Positions 54,645-63,809 of a stretch of DNA of 64,000 nt are shown piece by piece. This DNA is from Cytobacillus citreus. GTDB taxonomy: Bacteria > Bacillota > Bacilli > Bacillales > Cytobacillaceae. The position numbers were made by a program, and so were the translations under genes. Each line of letters begins with the position of its first letter. The stretch's first letter is position 1. Under the pieces are notes generated by a model. That model searched no databases, was not told where the DNA came from, and saw only the letters and a program-made list of their open reading frames with translations. The stretch covers positions 762,634 to 826,633 of the forward strand of contig NZ_JAGYPM010000002.1 in the NCBI RefSeq assembly GCF_018343665.1, given 5' to 3'.

Positions 54645-55287
54645 ATGAAAATAGGGGTGATTGGAGCAAAAAGGAAAAGCAGGTAGCCTTATTTTTAAAG
54701 AGGCTTTGGATAGAGGTCATGAAGTTAAAGCTATTGTGAGAAATGCTTCAAAAGTAACGGATACAACTGTAACTGTTTTGGAAAAAAACGTGTTAGAATT
54801 AAAGGCAGAAGATCTAAAGCAATTTGATACAGTAGTTAATGCCTTTGGTGCAGTTCCAGGACAAGAGAATCTTCATGTGGAAGCTGGAACAGCTTTAATT
54901 GAAGCTTTAAAGGGTGCTCCTGAAACAAGATTATTTGTCGTTGGAGGAGCAGGAAGCCTATTTGTTGATGAAGGTAAAACGACACGTTTACTAGATACCC
55001 CAGAATTCCCTAAAGAGTATTTTGCAACAGCATTTAATCAAGGTAAAAACCTGGAGGACCTTCAAAAAACGACTGAAATTAAGTGGACCTTCCATAGCCC
55101 AACGGCCATCTTTAACCCAGAAGGTAAAAGAAGGGGTGCTTGTCAAAAAGGAAAAGACAACCTCATTGTAAATACTAAAGGTGATAGCTATGTTAGCTAT
55201 GCGGATTATGCGATTGCTGTAGTAGACGAAATTGAAAATCCGAAGCACATAAATGAACGTTTTACAGTCGTATCTGAGGCTGAGTAA
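54645..55287 (+). pseudogene. NAD(P)-binding protein YwnB-like, frameshifted near start
   Basis: ATG 54645 (after GAGG) gives MKIGVIGA and then leaves frame in an A-rich run at about 54668-54673. The rest of the protein continues one frame over: KAGSLIFKEALDRGHEVKAI and FDTVVNAFGAVPGQ, on to VVSEAE at 55287. In homologues the loop is GATGKAG; here one base appears added. The fold is an atypical SDR (NAD(P)H-binding). It may be functional only if the shift is an artefact or is corrected by slippage. Confidence 0.72.
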
Positions 55288-55308
55288 TACAAAATAGTGA
55301 GGGCAGTT

Positions 55309-55821
55309 ATGAAAATAAAAACCTTAATCATTTTAGCAGTAGTCATGCTTATGTTATCAGCATGCGGACCAAAAAAAATAGATGAATCCATTACATTGTT
55401 GGACCATAATAACAATGAAGTAACATTCCCACAGGATAAGCCTGTATTATTCTTTTTTATTACAACATACACCTGAGGTACCTGCCACCAGCAACTAGTT
55501 GAGTTGCATAGCGAGCTTCAAAAGTTAGACGGCATGGATATGGAAATGTATATAATTAGCAGTGATCAACCAGAAGAACAGAAACAAGTATACAAAGAAC
55601 TTGATGACTTTTTCGGAAAGAGTCTTCCATTTGTCTCTGATCCGGAACTAGAATTAATTGATCAAATAGGAATGAAAAATGGAGATGTCGCCTATAGAGG
55701 CTATGCCATTCTTGATACAAATGGCCAAGTTGTTCTAAAGAAGATTAATGATAATTGGGGAGTAGAACTGGATAAAACAGTAGAAGACATAAAAAAAGCA
55801 TATGATGAAATTCATAAGTAA
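55309..55821 (+). CDS. Redoxin-like lipoprotein with in-frame TGA at the redox motif (candidate selenoprotein)
   Basis: ATG 55309 (after GAGG) starts a lipoprotein: MKIKTLIILAVVMLMLSACG has a lipobox LSAC with Cys19. The thioredoxin-fold strand PVLFFFITTYT is followed by TGA at 55474-55476 (codon 56), then GTCHQQLVELHSELQ and the remaining 105 residues in frame to 55821. The TGA takes the place of the first cysteine of a C-G-T-C redox motif. A 6-bp hairpin begins 15 nt past the TGA. This fits a Sec-containing thioredoxin/AhpC-like protein reducing peroxide or disulphides outside the membrane. The alternative is a Cys-to-stop mutation; neighbours upstream are frameshifted, so decay is a real possibility. 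Confidence 0.6.
55491..55507 (+). promoter_or_regulatory. Candidate bacterial SECIS hairpin
   Basis: GCAACT and AGTTGC pair perfectly around AGTTG, 20 nt after the in-frame TGA at 55474. A short stem, a small loop with G among its first two bases, and a loop 16-37 nt past the TGA are the published bacterial SECIS criteria as I recall them. The hairpin lies in coding sequence. Confidence 0.45.
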
Positions 55822-55831
55822 TAAAAAATTT

Positions 55832-55872
55832 GGGCCTATCCTTCTAATAGGAAGTAGGCCAGAATTTTTTTT
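55832..55872 (+). terminator. Terminator of the redox lipoprotein gene
   Basis: GGGCCTA-TCCT pairs with AGGA-AGTAGGCC and is followed by eight T residues (one A-G-A interruption). Confidence 0.75.
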
Positions 55873-55926
55873 GTGCGAAATGTTCTTCCTTCTTAGAAAA
55901 GAAGTATTTATTTAAGTATTTTATCA

Positions 55927-55958
55927 GGCTGTTCCACCTCTAGGTTCAGCCTATTTTT
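55927..55958 (+). terminator. Second terminator-like hairpin
   Basis: AGGCTG-TTCC-ACCT pairs with AGG-TT-CAGCCT and ends in TTTTTG. Confidence 0.55.
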
Positions 55959-56028
55959 GTTAGAAAAGATTAGAACCACACATGTCCAATAACCCTCTCA
56001 TAATAATCATACCGACTATTTAATACAT

Positions 56029-56197
56029 GTTGATCAGCCCTTTCAAGGAAGAAACCAGAGATATTATCGAATTACCAAAAGTGGTCGTGCCAAGTATGAA
56101 GAACTGCTTGAAGATTGGTTGGAGTATAAACAAAAAATTGATTCAGCACTATTAGGGGGGATAAATCGTGAGTAAAGCAGAGTATTTAAAAGAATAA
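56029..56197 (+). pseudogene. Remnants of a PadR regulator and an overlapping HAAS/DUF1700-type gene
   Basis: From 56029 a frame reads VDQPFQGRNQRYYRITKSGR and AKYEELLEDWLEYKQKID, ending at TAA 56175. It is the C-terminal half of a PadR-family repressor without its start. GTG 56168 starts MSKAEYLKE with a stop at 56195-56197; this is the opening of the membrane protein normally co-transcribed with such PadR genes. Both are broken. Confidence 0.65.
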
Positions 56198-56210
56198 GAC
56201 CAAATGAAAA

Positions 56211-56241
56211 AAGGTCAACCAGTAAAAAACTGGCCAACCTT
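56211..56241. terminator. Terminator downstream of PrsA-like gene
   Basis: AAGGTCAACCAGT and ACTGGCCAACCTT pair (one mismatch), located past the minus-strand stop of the lipoprotein gene. Confidence 0.6.
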
Positions 56242-56256
56242 CTTGTGTGTAACATC

Positions 56257-57024
56257 TTAAATCTTAATATCAATCTTCGCATTTTTCTTTAACTCTTCAA
56301 CCTGATGAACGAGTTTTTCCTGCTGTTTTTGCTGTTGAAGAGCTTGTTCGATTTGCGGTTTTACTTCTTCAAGCATTGGAACTTCTTGTCCAGTGCTCTT
56401 TCCTTGTTCCGCATATTGATCATACGCTTTTTGAATTTCTTCATCGGTTATTTCACCAGCAGGTACTTCTTTCTCAATGTATTGTTTAAGTTTAATATCG
56501 TCAGCTATTTGAGTTTCAAGTGTTTTCATATCCATGCCGGATTCTTTAAGAGCGGCTTTGAATTCTTCTTCTGTTTTAAACTGCTTTTTCGTTTCGTCCA
56601 GCTGCTTATTAATATCTGCCTTTGAAACTTTATAGCCTTTTTTATCTGTCTCTAGAAGAAGAAGAGCTTGTCCGACTAAGCTGTCAATTGTTTGTTTTTT
56701 CACTTGCTCTGCAGCATCTTTAGAAGTCGGATCTTGTCCCATTTGCAGCATTTGTCCTTGTGTAGATGCTAAGGCGCTATTATAGTCGCTTCCTAAAATT
56801 TTTTTATCATTCACTATGGCAACAGTTTTCTTTTCATCTACTTGCTGTGCTTCTAATTTCTTTTGCATTTCTTCCATTTGCTTTTGCTGTTCCTTCTGCT
56901 GATCAGTTTCCGCTGTTTTTGCTTTATTATCATTTTTAGCTTCTTTACTTTCTTCATTTCCTCCGCATGCTGCTAAAACAACGGCCATTAGACCGGCTAT
57001 TAATGTAAACATCATTTTTTTCAT
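56257..57024 (-). CDS. SurA N-terminal/PrsA-like foldase lipoprotein
   Basis: This 255-residue lipoprotein has signal MKKMMFTLIAGLMAVVLAAC with lipobox LAAC (Cys20), a charged KE/Q-rich linker, then a SurA/PrsA-type N-terminal chaperone domain (KTVAIVNDKKILGSDYNSAL, QTIDSLVGQALLLLE) and a coiled C-terminus. The central parvulin PPIase domain of PrsA is absent. It probably helps folding of exported proteins at the outer face of the membrane. AAGGAAGGAG precedes the ATG. Confidence 0.84.
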   Translation of the reverse strand: MKKMMFTLIAGLMAVVLAACGGNEESKEAKNDNKAKTAETDQQKEQQKQMEEMQKKLEAQQVDEKKTVAIVNDKKILGSDYNSALASTQGQMLQMGQDPTSKDAAEQVKKQTIDSLVGQALLLLETDKKGYKVSKADINKQLDETKKQFKTEEEFKAALKESGMDMKTLETQIADDIKLKQYIEKEVPAGEITDEEIQKAYDQYAEQGKSTGQEVPMLEEVKPQIEQALQQQKQQEKLVHQVEELKKNAKIDIKI

Positions 57025-57362
57025 AATCGATCTCCTTCCTTAGGCTAGAAGTATAATCATCTAGTGGCATTATAAAATGAATCTTACGGAAAGAATCATT
57101 ATGAGCTATTTTTTAATTTATTTTTAACAGGATTGAAACATTTACATGATAATGGATACCTGAAAAAAGGAAAATTCGAAAACGATTAAGCTATATAAAG
57201 CTTCTTAAAGGGAAGAGCTTTTTAAATAACTTCGTTTAAAAGTTTGAGATTTCAAGTGTTGTACTATGATAAATTTAATGCCATTATTTAAGTTCAATGG
57301 ATGGGACAGTGACTCTTACTTATACACAAACTAGAAAACATTTTAGCTAAGGAGTGGTGAAA

Positions 57363-58565
57363 ATGGCACGTGTTTTATTTATTAATGCCGGATCAGAAGG
57401 ACATATCAATCCAACTATTGGAGTTGTGCAAGAGCTTATTACGCGCGGCGAAGAGGTAGTGTACTTTACGATAGAAGCTTTTCGAGAGCGAATTGAGAAG
57501 ACGGGAGCTACTGTTCGAACATTGGACGGTCAAAAATTTATAAAAGCCTTTATCTCGGGTGGAAGAAATTATTTACTTGAAAGAATTAACGGTCTTTTAC
57601 TTACGGCAGATATTGTCATACCTAGCGTGCTTGAACAGATTGAAGGAGAACATTTTGATTACATCATCCATGATTCTATGTTTGGTTGTGGTCGTTTACT
57701 TGCCCAAATCCTTAAGCTTCCGGCAATCAATTCTTGTACTTCCTTTGCGCAGACAAAGGTATCATTTGATAAAATGTTAGAACAGCTCTCTAAAAACATT
57801 CCTGCAGAATTTGTTAAAGAAATAAACGATAAACATCAAAGCCTGACGGCAATGGTGAAGGAAAAATACGATGTCGAGATCCATTCTCCTTACGAAGTTT
57901 TTTGTAATCCTGCACCACTTACAATCTGTTATACAACTAAGGAGTTTCAACCTTTTGGAGAAGCATTCGACCAAACTTACAAATTTATAGGTCCATCCAT
58001 CTCTACACGATTAATTCAAGAAAACTTTGACCTTACAGCAATCAAGGGAAAAAGACCAATTTATATTTCTCTTGGTACCGTCTTTAACCAAGCCACTGAT
58101 TTTTATAAGCTTTGTTTTAAGGCTTTTGGGAACACTGATGATACCGTTGTCATGTCGATTGGGGAAAAAACTCAAATATCTGATTTAGGGGAGATCCCTA
58201 AAAACTTCATTGTAAAAAATTATGTTCCACAAACAGAGGTACTTAAATATACTAAATTATTTATTACACATGGTGGAATGAACAGTACCCATGAAGGTCT
58301 CTATTACGGGGTTCCGCTCATTGTAATCCCACAAAGTGCGGATCAGCCGATCATTGCCGGGCAAGTTGCCAATATCGGTGCCGGTATTAAATTACAAATG
58401 CTAGGCTTGACTGCAAATCAACTACGTGAAGCCGCAGATTATGTCTTAAACAACCCATCTTTCCATAAAGCTGTTTCAAATATAAGGGAATCCTTTCAAA
58501 AATCGGGTGGATATCACCAGGCTGTTGATGAGATTTTTGAATTTAAAAGTAAATATGATATTTAA
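57363..58565 (+). CDS. MGT-type UDP-glycosyltransferase (YjiC-like)
   Basis: This 400-residue GT1-family enzyme begins MARVLFINAGSEGHINPTIG and ends with the donor-binding signature KNYVPQTEVLKYTKLFITHG, followed by GMNSTHEGLYYGVPLIVIPQ. Relatives glucosylate macrolides, flavonoids or other small molecules. ATG at 57363 is 8 nt after AAGGAG; GTG codons three positions upstream are alternatives. The natural acceptor is unknown. A short hairpin at 58576-58605 follows the stop. Confidence 0.9.
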   Translation: MARVLFINAGSEGHINPTIGVVQELITRGEEVVYFTIEAFRERIEKTGATVRTLDGQKFIKAFISGGRNYLLERINGLLLTADIVIPSVLEQIEGEHFDYIIHDSMFGCGRLLAQILKLPAINSCTSFAQTKVSFDKMLEQLSKNIPAEFVKEINDKHQSLTAMVKEKYDVEIHSPYEVFCNPAPLTICYTTKEFQPFGEAFDQTYKFIGPSISTRLIQENFDLTAIKGKRPIYISLGTVFNQATDFYKLCFKAFGNTDDTVVMSIGEKTQISDLGEIPKNFIVKNYVPQTEVLKYTKLFITHGGMNSTHEGLYYGVPLIVIPQSADQPIIAGQVANIGAGIKLQMLGLTANQLREAADYVLNNPSFHKAVSNIRESFQKSGGYHQAVDEIFEFKSKYDI

Positions 58566-58846
58566 TTGTAAAAAATTAACAGTCACCGTTATTGGTGGCT
58601 GTTAATGGAATAGGAACTATTATAAAAGCTATATTGTGAAGTTACACACTTAAAGTTTTTTCATAATAACAGCTAAAATAATTAGTGGTTTATTCAATTG
58701 GGCGCTATCCTGTAGTAAGGATTTCGTTCTTTTTGCTTTTAAAGGCCATATAGTTGAATAAGAAAATGGTGAACTGACTATTAACAATGAGGTGTCTTCC
58801 CAACTTCAGATTCTGTTGGCAAGACCCCATGCCGTCTAAAAGAAAG

Positions 58847-59320
58847 TTATATAGAAGAAATAGATCGATATAATCGCTTAATCGTTTCGATGTGTAATGC
58901 TTCATGGTAAAAGCTAAACAAAAATGCCTCACCAACTGTGTAAAATGTAATGCCTACTCGGTTTGTAAATGGAGTTGGCAGCTTTTCATGCAAACGTCCT
59001 TGAAGAAAATCTTTTATTCTCGTTTTTTGTTCCGTCAAAATCTTGGCAATCTCTGCATATGATGGCTGCGTTTCTTTCCATTCTGCCGGTTTCGTTCCAG
59101 CACCAAAGAGCTGCTCGTAATCTTTCGGAAAATTCATCTCTTCACCTAAAAGTTCAAAGACGAGCTTTTCCTGTACGAATGCAATGTGTCCAAAGTTCCA
59201 ACGAATATTGTTGTTAAAACCTTCTGGAATGATATCTGAAATTTCTTCTGGAATTTTCTTCATCGTTTGCTCAGTTATTTTGCGCACTGTTTCCAAATGG
59301 TGCATAATTGTTTGTTCCAA
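58847..59320 (-). CDS. DinB family protein
   Basis: The 157-residue four-helix protein has GFNNNIRWNFGHIAFVQEKL and the late FSFYHEALHIETIKRL, giving the three-histidine metal site of DinB/YfiT. It starts TTG after GGGGAGG. It is paralogous to the DinB gene at 5920-6384. The substrate is unknown; bacillithiol-linked reactions are a family possibility. Confidence 0.83.
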   Translation of the reverse strand: MEQTIMHHLETVRKITEQTMKKIPEEISDIIPEGFNNNIRWNFGHIAFVQEKLVFELLGEEMNFPKDYEQLFGAGTKPAEWKETQPSYAEIAKILTEQKTRIKDFLQGRLHEKLPTPFTNRVGITFYTVGEAFLFSFYHEALHIETIKRLYRSISSI

Positions 59321-59766
59321 AGTAAAAAACCTCCCCTTTTTAATGATCTCTGTATAGCTATTTCGCTTTCTTCACGTCCTTTTCCTACTAAAAAAGCTTG
59401 ATTTTTCATTTTTACTGAGAAATTAGGATTTTAATATGAGAATTTCCATAACGTTGTATCAGTGTTTTGATGGAAAGGCTTATTTTAATTTAACTATTTA
59501 AGAGAATAAATTCTTAAATAATGGTTTTTCTGTAAAATAAAATAATCTTGTCTTCTCCTGTATACTTTGACTAGTTGAAATTATCAACTTAACTGAGTAC
59601 TAATCTATTAGAGCATATCTTTTTAATGTGCTTCGGGCGTTGGTTCTATTCGTTGAGTAGGAGCACGTCTATTTTTGTTGCTCTAAGAAAGGAGCAGATT
59701 AAAATGTTTAGAAAAATGAGTTAAAATTTAATAACTTTCCTAGATGCAATATAATTATGTTTGACA
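59321..59766. other. Long leader region with a six-codon ORF
   Basis: About 440 nt between two divergent genes. AGTTGA-AATTA-TCAACT (59573-59589) is an inverted repeat. At 59704-59724 AAAGGAG is followed by MFRKMS and a stop; such a strong ribosome site on a tiny ORF can be a translational attenuator. TTGACA followed by TATAAT lies around the start of the next gene. Confidence 0.35.
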
Positions 59767-60585
59767 ATGAATAAACAAAAATATAATATGTTTGTTATAA
59801 CCCAAACAAACGAGTGGAGTGACTATATAGTGAAGTTGTCGGAGCTTTTTTGGAGTGCTTCCTTAGAGGAGCTGAAACGCGGGTATATTCAAGATGAGAA
59901 TTCTCATATGTGCCTGCTATGCGGAAAGCAAATAGAAAAAGGGATTGTCTATCAAGAAGAGGGTGTTTTTTATGAGTCAGAAAAGTATATGCGACTTCAT
60001 ATTGAAATTGCCCATCAATCTGTTTTTTCTTACTTAATTGATCTTGATAAAAAGCTTACAGGCCTTACGGATCATCAAAATCGTCTTCTCCGCCTTTTTT
60101 ATGAAGGGAAAAGCGATGCAGATATTCAAGAGGAAATGGGTATCGGGAGTGCTTCCACGATTCGAAATCATCGCTTTGTTTTAAAAGAAAAAGAACGCCA
60201 AGCAAAGTTGTTTTTGACAATGATGGAGCTTTTGAAGGAGAAGGACCAGCATGCTCCCACCTTTATCGATGTTCATAAAACAGCAAGGATGGTCGATGAC
60301 CGCTACAATGTGACAGAGGAAGAAAACGAGGAATTATTGTTGAAGTATTTTCCTGAAGGGACGAAGGGGCAATTGAACACCTTTCCTCTAAAACAAAAGC
60401 ATAAACTTATTGTCCTTCGAGCCATTGCTGATCATTTTGAAGATGGAAGGATCTACACCGAAAAGGAAATTAATCAGGTCTTAAACGAATCGTACCATGA
60501 CTATGTATTGCTAAGACGATATTTGATTGAATATGGATTTTTAGATCGAAAGTCAGACGGGAGCCAATATTGGCTGAAAAAATAA
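59767..60585 (+). CDS. DUF2087 domain transcriptional regulator-like protein
   Basis: The roughly 272-residue protein has an N-terminal region with a possible zinc knuckle (MCLLCGKQIEKG plus LHIEIAH). A LuxR-like HTH follows (LTDHQNRLLRLFYEGKSDAD to STIRNHRFVLKEKERQ). The C-terminal DUF2087 has EGTKGQLNTFPLKQKHKLIV and SYHDYVLLRRYLIEYGFLDR. DUF2087 proteins are thought to bind nucleic acid. Start is uncertain: TTG 59761, ATG 59767 and ATG 59788 all lack a good ribosome site. It pairs with the GIY-YIG gene downstream. Confidence 0.78.
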   Translation: MNKQKYNMFVITQTNEWSDYIVKLSELFWSASLEELKRGYIQDENSHMCLLCGKQIEKGIVYQEEGVFYESEKYMRLHIEIAHQSVFSYLIDLDKKLTGLTDHQNRLLRLFYEGKSDADIQEEMGIGSASTIRNHRFVLKEKERQAKLFLTMMELLKEKDQHAPTFIDVHKTARMVDDRYNVTEEENEELLLKYFPEGTKGQLNTFPLKQKHKLIVLRAIADHFEDGRIYTEKEINQVLNESYHDYVLLRRYLIEYGFLDRKSDGSQYWLKK

Positions 60586-60606
60586 TGAAAGAAAGCAGGT
60601 TGAATC

Positions 60607-60963
60607 ATGGATAGAAAAAAAGAACTAAAGCAGCTTTATAAAGAAACGGAAGTGGAAGCTGGCGTCTATCAGATAAAAAATACACAAAATGGAAAATTAT
60701 TTATTGGGAGTACGAGAAATACAAGGACATTAAAAGGAAAAAAATTCAGCTTAGAGATGGGAACAGATACAAATAAAAGGCTTCAGGAGGAATGGAGACA
60801 ATTTGGAAAGGGTGCCTTTATCTTTGAGATTCTCGAAGTGCTGAAAAAGAAAAAAGAAGGCTTTTTTGATGAGAAACGTGAGTTGAAGAAGCTAGAAGAG
60901 AAGTGGCTGAATCAGCTGCAGCCGTATGGAGAGCGTGGTTATAATCAGGAAAAGTCCCTCTAA
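60607..60963 (+). CDS. GIY-YIG nuclease family protein
   Basis: This 118-residue protein has the GIY-YIG core as AGVYQIKN and KLFIGSTRN, followed by a conserved region (GKGAFIFEILEVL, EKWLNQLQPYGERGYN). Catalytic positions (Y, R of GSTRN, a late glutamate and asparagine) are plausible. A small, standalone family of unknown role is common in Bacillus, often near DUF2087. AAAGCAGGT precedes ATG; not part of any mobile element that I can see. Confidence 0.82.
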   Translation: MDRKKELKQLYKETEVEAGVYQIKNTQNGKLFIGSTRNTRTLKGKKFSLEMGTDTNKRLQEEWRQFGKGAFIFEILEVLKKKKEGFFDEKRELKKLEEKWLNQLQPYGERGYNQEKSL

Positions 60964-60978
60964 AAGGAGGAATAAAAC

Positions 60979-62175
60979 TTGGAATCTACACAAAATAAAA
61001 TGAATGAAATTACGAGTGCAGAGGGGAAGGGAGGAAGTCAATCGCATGTATGGCGACCGATGCTTCTATTTCTAATTCCTCTGCTCCTCAGTAATATTTT
61101 ACAATCAATTGGTCAGCTTTTTGGAATGGTCATTGTTGGACGATGGCTTGGTGTAGATGAACTAGCTGCTATTTCAGCATTTTTTCCTTTATTTTTTCTG
61201 CTAATCTCTTTTGCAATCGGAATAGGATCTGGAAGTTCAATATTAATAGGTCAAGCATTCGGTGCAAGAAATGAAGAGCGGTTAAAGGCTGTTGTGGGGA
61301 CAACACTGACATTCACTTTTTTACTGGGTATAGTATTGGCAGTGATTGGTGGAATTTTCACGATGGATATCCTTCGCTTAATCAGCACACCTGATAACAT
61401 TATTGAAGTAAGTGCTCACTACGCTAGGATTTTGTTCTGGTCCTTGCCAGTATTATTTTTGTACTCTGTATACACAACTTTTATGCGTGGGACAGGTGAT
61501 TCAAAAACTCCTTTTTATTTTCTCATTGTCAGTACAGTGCTCAACTTGGCTTTTTTACCTCCATTAGTCTTTGGATGGATTGGATTGCCAAAACTCGGTG
61601 TCTATGGTGCTGCATATGCATCCTTACTCTCGACTTTCTTAACATTTATTATCATGCTAGTTTACTTGCATAAAGTAAAGCATCCACTTCAATTAGATGC
61701 ATCGATTCGTCAGTATCTTCGCATGGATAGAGGATTGCTAAAATTGCTGCTCCGTCTAGGGATTCCAGCGAGTATTAGCATGATCCTCCTTTCGCTATCA
61801 GAAATTGCGGTTATTTCATTTGTAAATCGGTATGGCTCTGATGCGACGGCAGCATATGGGGTCGTTAATCAAGTTGCAAGTTATGTGCAAATGCCAGCAA
61901 TCAGTCTAAGCATTGCTGTCTCTGTTTTTGCTGCACAATCTATTGGTGCTAATCAGCTTGATCGGTTAAAGCAAGTTATAAGGACAGGTGTTTTGCTTAA
62001 CTATGTTATTAGCGGAATCATAATTATTGTCATCTATATCTTTTCGAAAAATATATTAGGCTTGTTTATTACAGATTTCCCGAACGAGAAAGCCCACACC
62101 GGGCATAGCCCGTCTTTAGACTGGGATGAAAGTGAGGTCAGATACGGAGAACCGCTAAAAGGTCAAAATCGTTAG
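60979..62175 (+). pseudogene. MATE family efflux transporter, truncated by an IS605-type element
   Basis: From TTG 60979 (after GGAGG) the first 366 residues match NorM-like MATE exporters (LLLSNILQSIGQLFGMVIVG, GSGSSILIGQAFGARNE, RGTGDSKTPFYF, AAQSIGANQLDRLKQVI). At about 62077 homology ends, and 32 unrelated residues are read from the element's left end to 62175. Complete MATE proteins have about 450 residues and 12 helices, so the last two helices are missing. The remainder may lie beyond the right edge of the window. Confidence 0.8.
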
Positions 62176-62345
62176 CGTACTTCAAGTATCTGAAGATTTA
62201 TATAGAAACATATGTTCTTTATTCTGTAAATCTGATATACTATGATAGAAATGTTCTTTAGGTTCCAACTGCGGTGGATAATCAATAAAATCTATTAAAC
62301 GATTTTCATATATTAAAATGCAAGAGAAGGAAAGGAGGCTGCTTC

Positions 62346-63809
62346 GTGGCTTCTTCTACGTCCAGTTATGTAATAACACTTCCTCTTCAAACTCGACATC
62401 ATGAGGCCCATATTCTTGAAAAAAGGTTTGAGATTGCTCGAAAAATCTATAATGCATGTTTAGCAGAAGCGGATAAACGATTGCGAGTCATGCAAGAATC
62501 TAAGGATTATCAGAAAGCCCGTAAACTTCCTTCATCGACCCCATCAGAACGCAAACTACGATCCACTCCATTCCGTCTATTGAACAAACGATTTAAATTA
62601 GAGGAATACGCACTCCATACATATGTAAAGTCCATGCAAACTCGATTTAAACATTTAATTGATTCTCATACAGCTCAAAAACTCGCATCTCGTGCATACC
62701 ATGCAGTTAAAAAGAAACAAATAGGGGCGGCGACAAAAGTGTCTTTTAAAGGATTCGGAAAGTTGAATTCTGTAGAGGGAAAAACGAACGCCGCTGGTAT
62801 TCGTTATAAAGATAGAAAGATTCATTGGCTGGGATTAGAGCTGCCTGTTCGAATAAAACCAAAGGATGACTATGCGTTTCTTGCTCTAGAAAGCAGAGTA
62901 AAATATTCCCGGATTTTGCGAACCTTTATGAAAGGAACCATTCGATATCAAATTCAACTGATCTTGGAAGGTACACCTCCTCAAAAATATAATCAAGTTG
63001 GAATAAAAGGCAAACTTGGAAAAGGCAGAGTTGGCATTGACATTGGTACACAAACAGCCGCGATTGTGTCAGATTCTAAAGCATCTTTAGTTGAACTAGC
63101 TCCCAGTGTCATACATATTCAAAAAGAAATCCGTCTAATTCAACGGTCCATGGACCGAAGCCGAAGGGCCATGAATCCAGAGAAGTTTAATAAAGACGGA
63201 ACCATCAATCGCTCCTCAAAGAAATGGGTGCAATCCAAACGGTACGGCAAGCTAAAGGCAACTTTTCAAGAGAGGAATAGACTTCAATCCGTCTATCGAA
63301 AACAAGACCATTGTCGTTTAGCGAATCAAATAATAGAACAAGGTGATGAATTCTTCATTGAAACTATGAATTTTCAAACACTTCAAAAACGGGCAAAAGA
63401 AACAACTAGAAACAAGAACGGACGTTTCAGCCGAAAGAAACGGTTTGGAAAATCTATAGCTAGGAAAGCGCCCTCTATGCTTATAACCATTTTAGAACAA
63501 AAGCTATCTATCTTCGGCATAGAACTGAAAAAGATCAACACCTCGAAGGTAAAAGCTAGTCAGTATCATCACGAGACGGACACCTTTCAAAAGAAATCCT
63601 TGTCTGAAAGATGGAATCTTATAAGAAATGAACGTGTCCAACGTGATTTGTACTCTGCTTATCTCATAAAAAATGTAACGGAATCTCTTGATAGCATTAA
63701 TAGGCATTTATGTATGGATGAATATGATCATTTTAAGAAACTACATGACATAGAAATTATACGAATAAAATCAAGTAATCAAAACAAAATAAGTAGTTTT
63801 GGAATTTAA
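62346..63809 (+). CDS. tnpB: TnpB-type RNA-guided nuclease homologue without zinc finger
   Basis: This 487-residue TnpB homologue has the three acidic RuvC residues: D232 in GRVGIDIGTQTA, E339 in FFIETMNFQTL, and D434 in VQRDLYSAYLI. The four-cysteine zinc finger of ordinary TnpB between the last two is replaced by KASQYHHETDTFQKKSLSER. The N-terminal half is longer than usual. It starts GTG after GGAAAGGAGG. TnpB cuts DNA guided by RNA from the element's right end and helps retain it; whether this variant cuts is unknown. Confidence 0.82.
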   Translation: MASSTSSYVITLPLQTRHHEAHILEKRFEIARKIYNACLAEADKRLRVMQESKDYQKARKLPSSTPSERKLRSTPFRLLNKRFKLEEYALHTYVKSMQTRFKHLIDSHTAQKLASRAYHAVKKKQIGAATKVSFKGFGKLNSVEGKTNAAGIRYKDRKIHWLGLELPVRIKPKDDYAFLALESRVKYSRILRTFMKGTIRYQIQLILEGTPPQKYNQVGIKGKLGKGRVGIDIGTQTAAIVSDSKASLVELAPSVIHIQKEIRLIQRSMDRSRRAMNPEKFNKDGTINRSSKKWVQSKRYGKLKATFQERNRLQSVYRKQDHCRLANQIIEQGDEFFIETMNFQTLQKRAKETTRNKNGRFSRKKRFGKSIARKAPSMLITILEQKLSIFGIELKKINTSKVKASQYHHETDTFQKKSLSERWNLIRNERVQRDLYSAYLIKNVTESLDSINRHLCMDEYDHFKKLHDIEIIRIKSSNQNKISSFGI

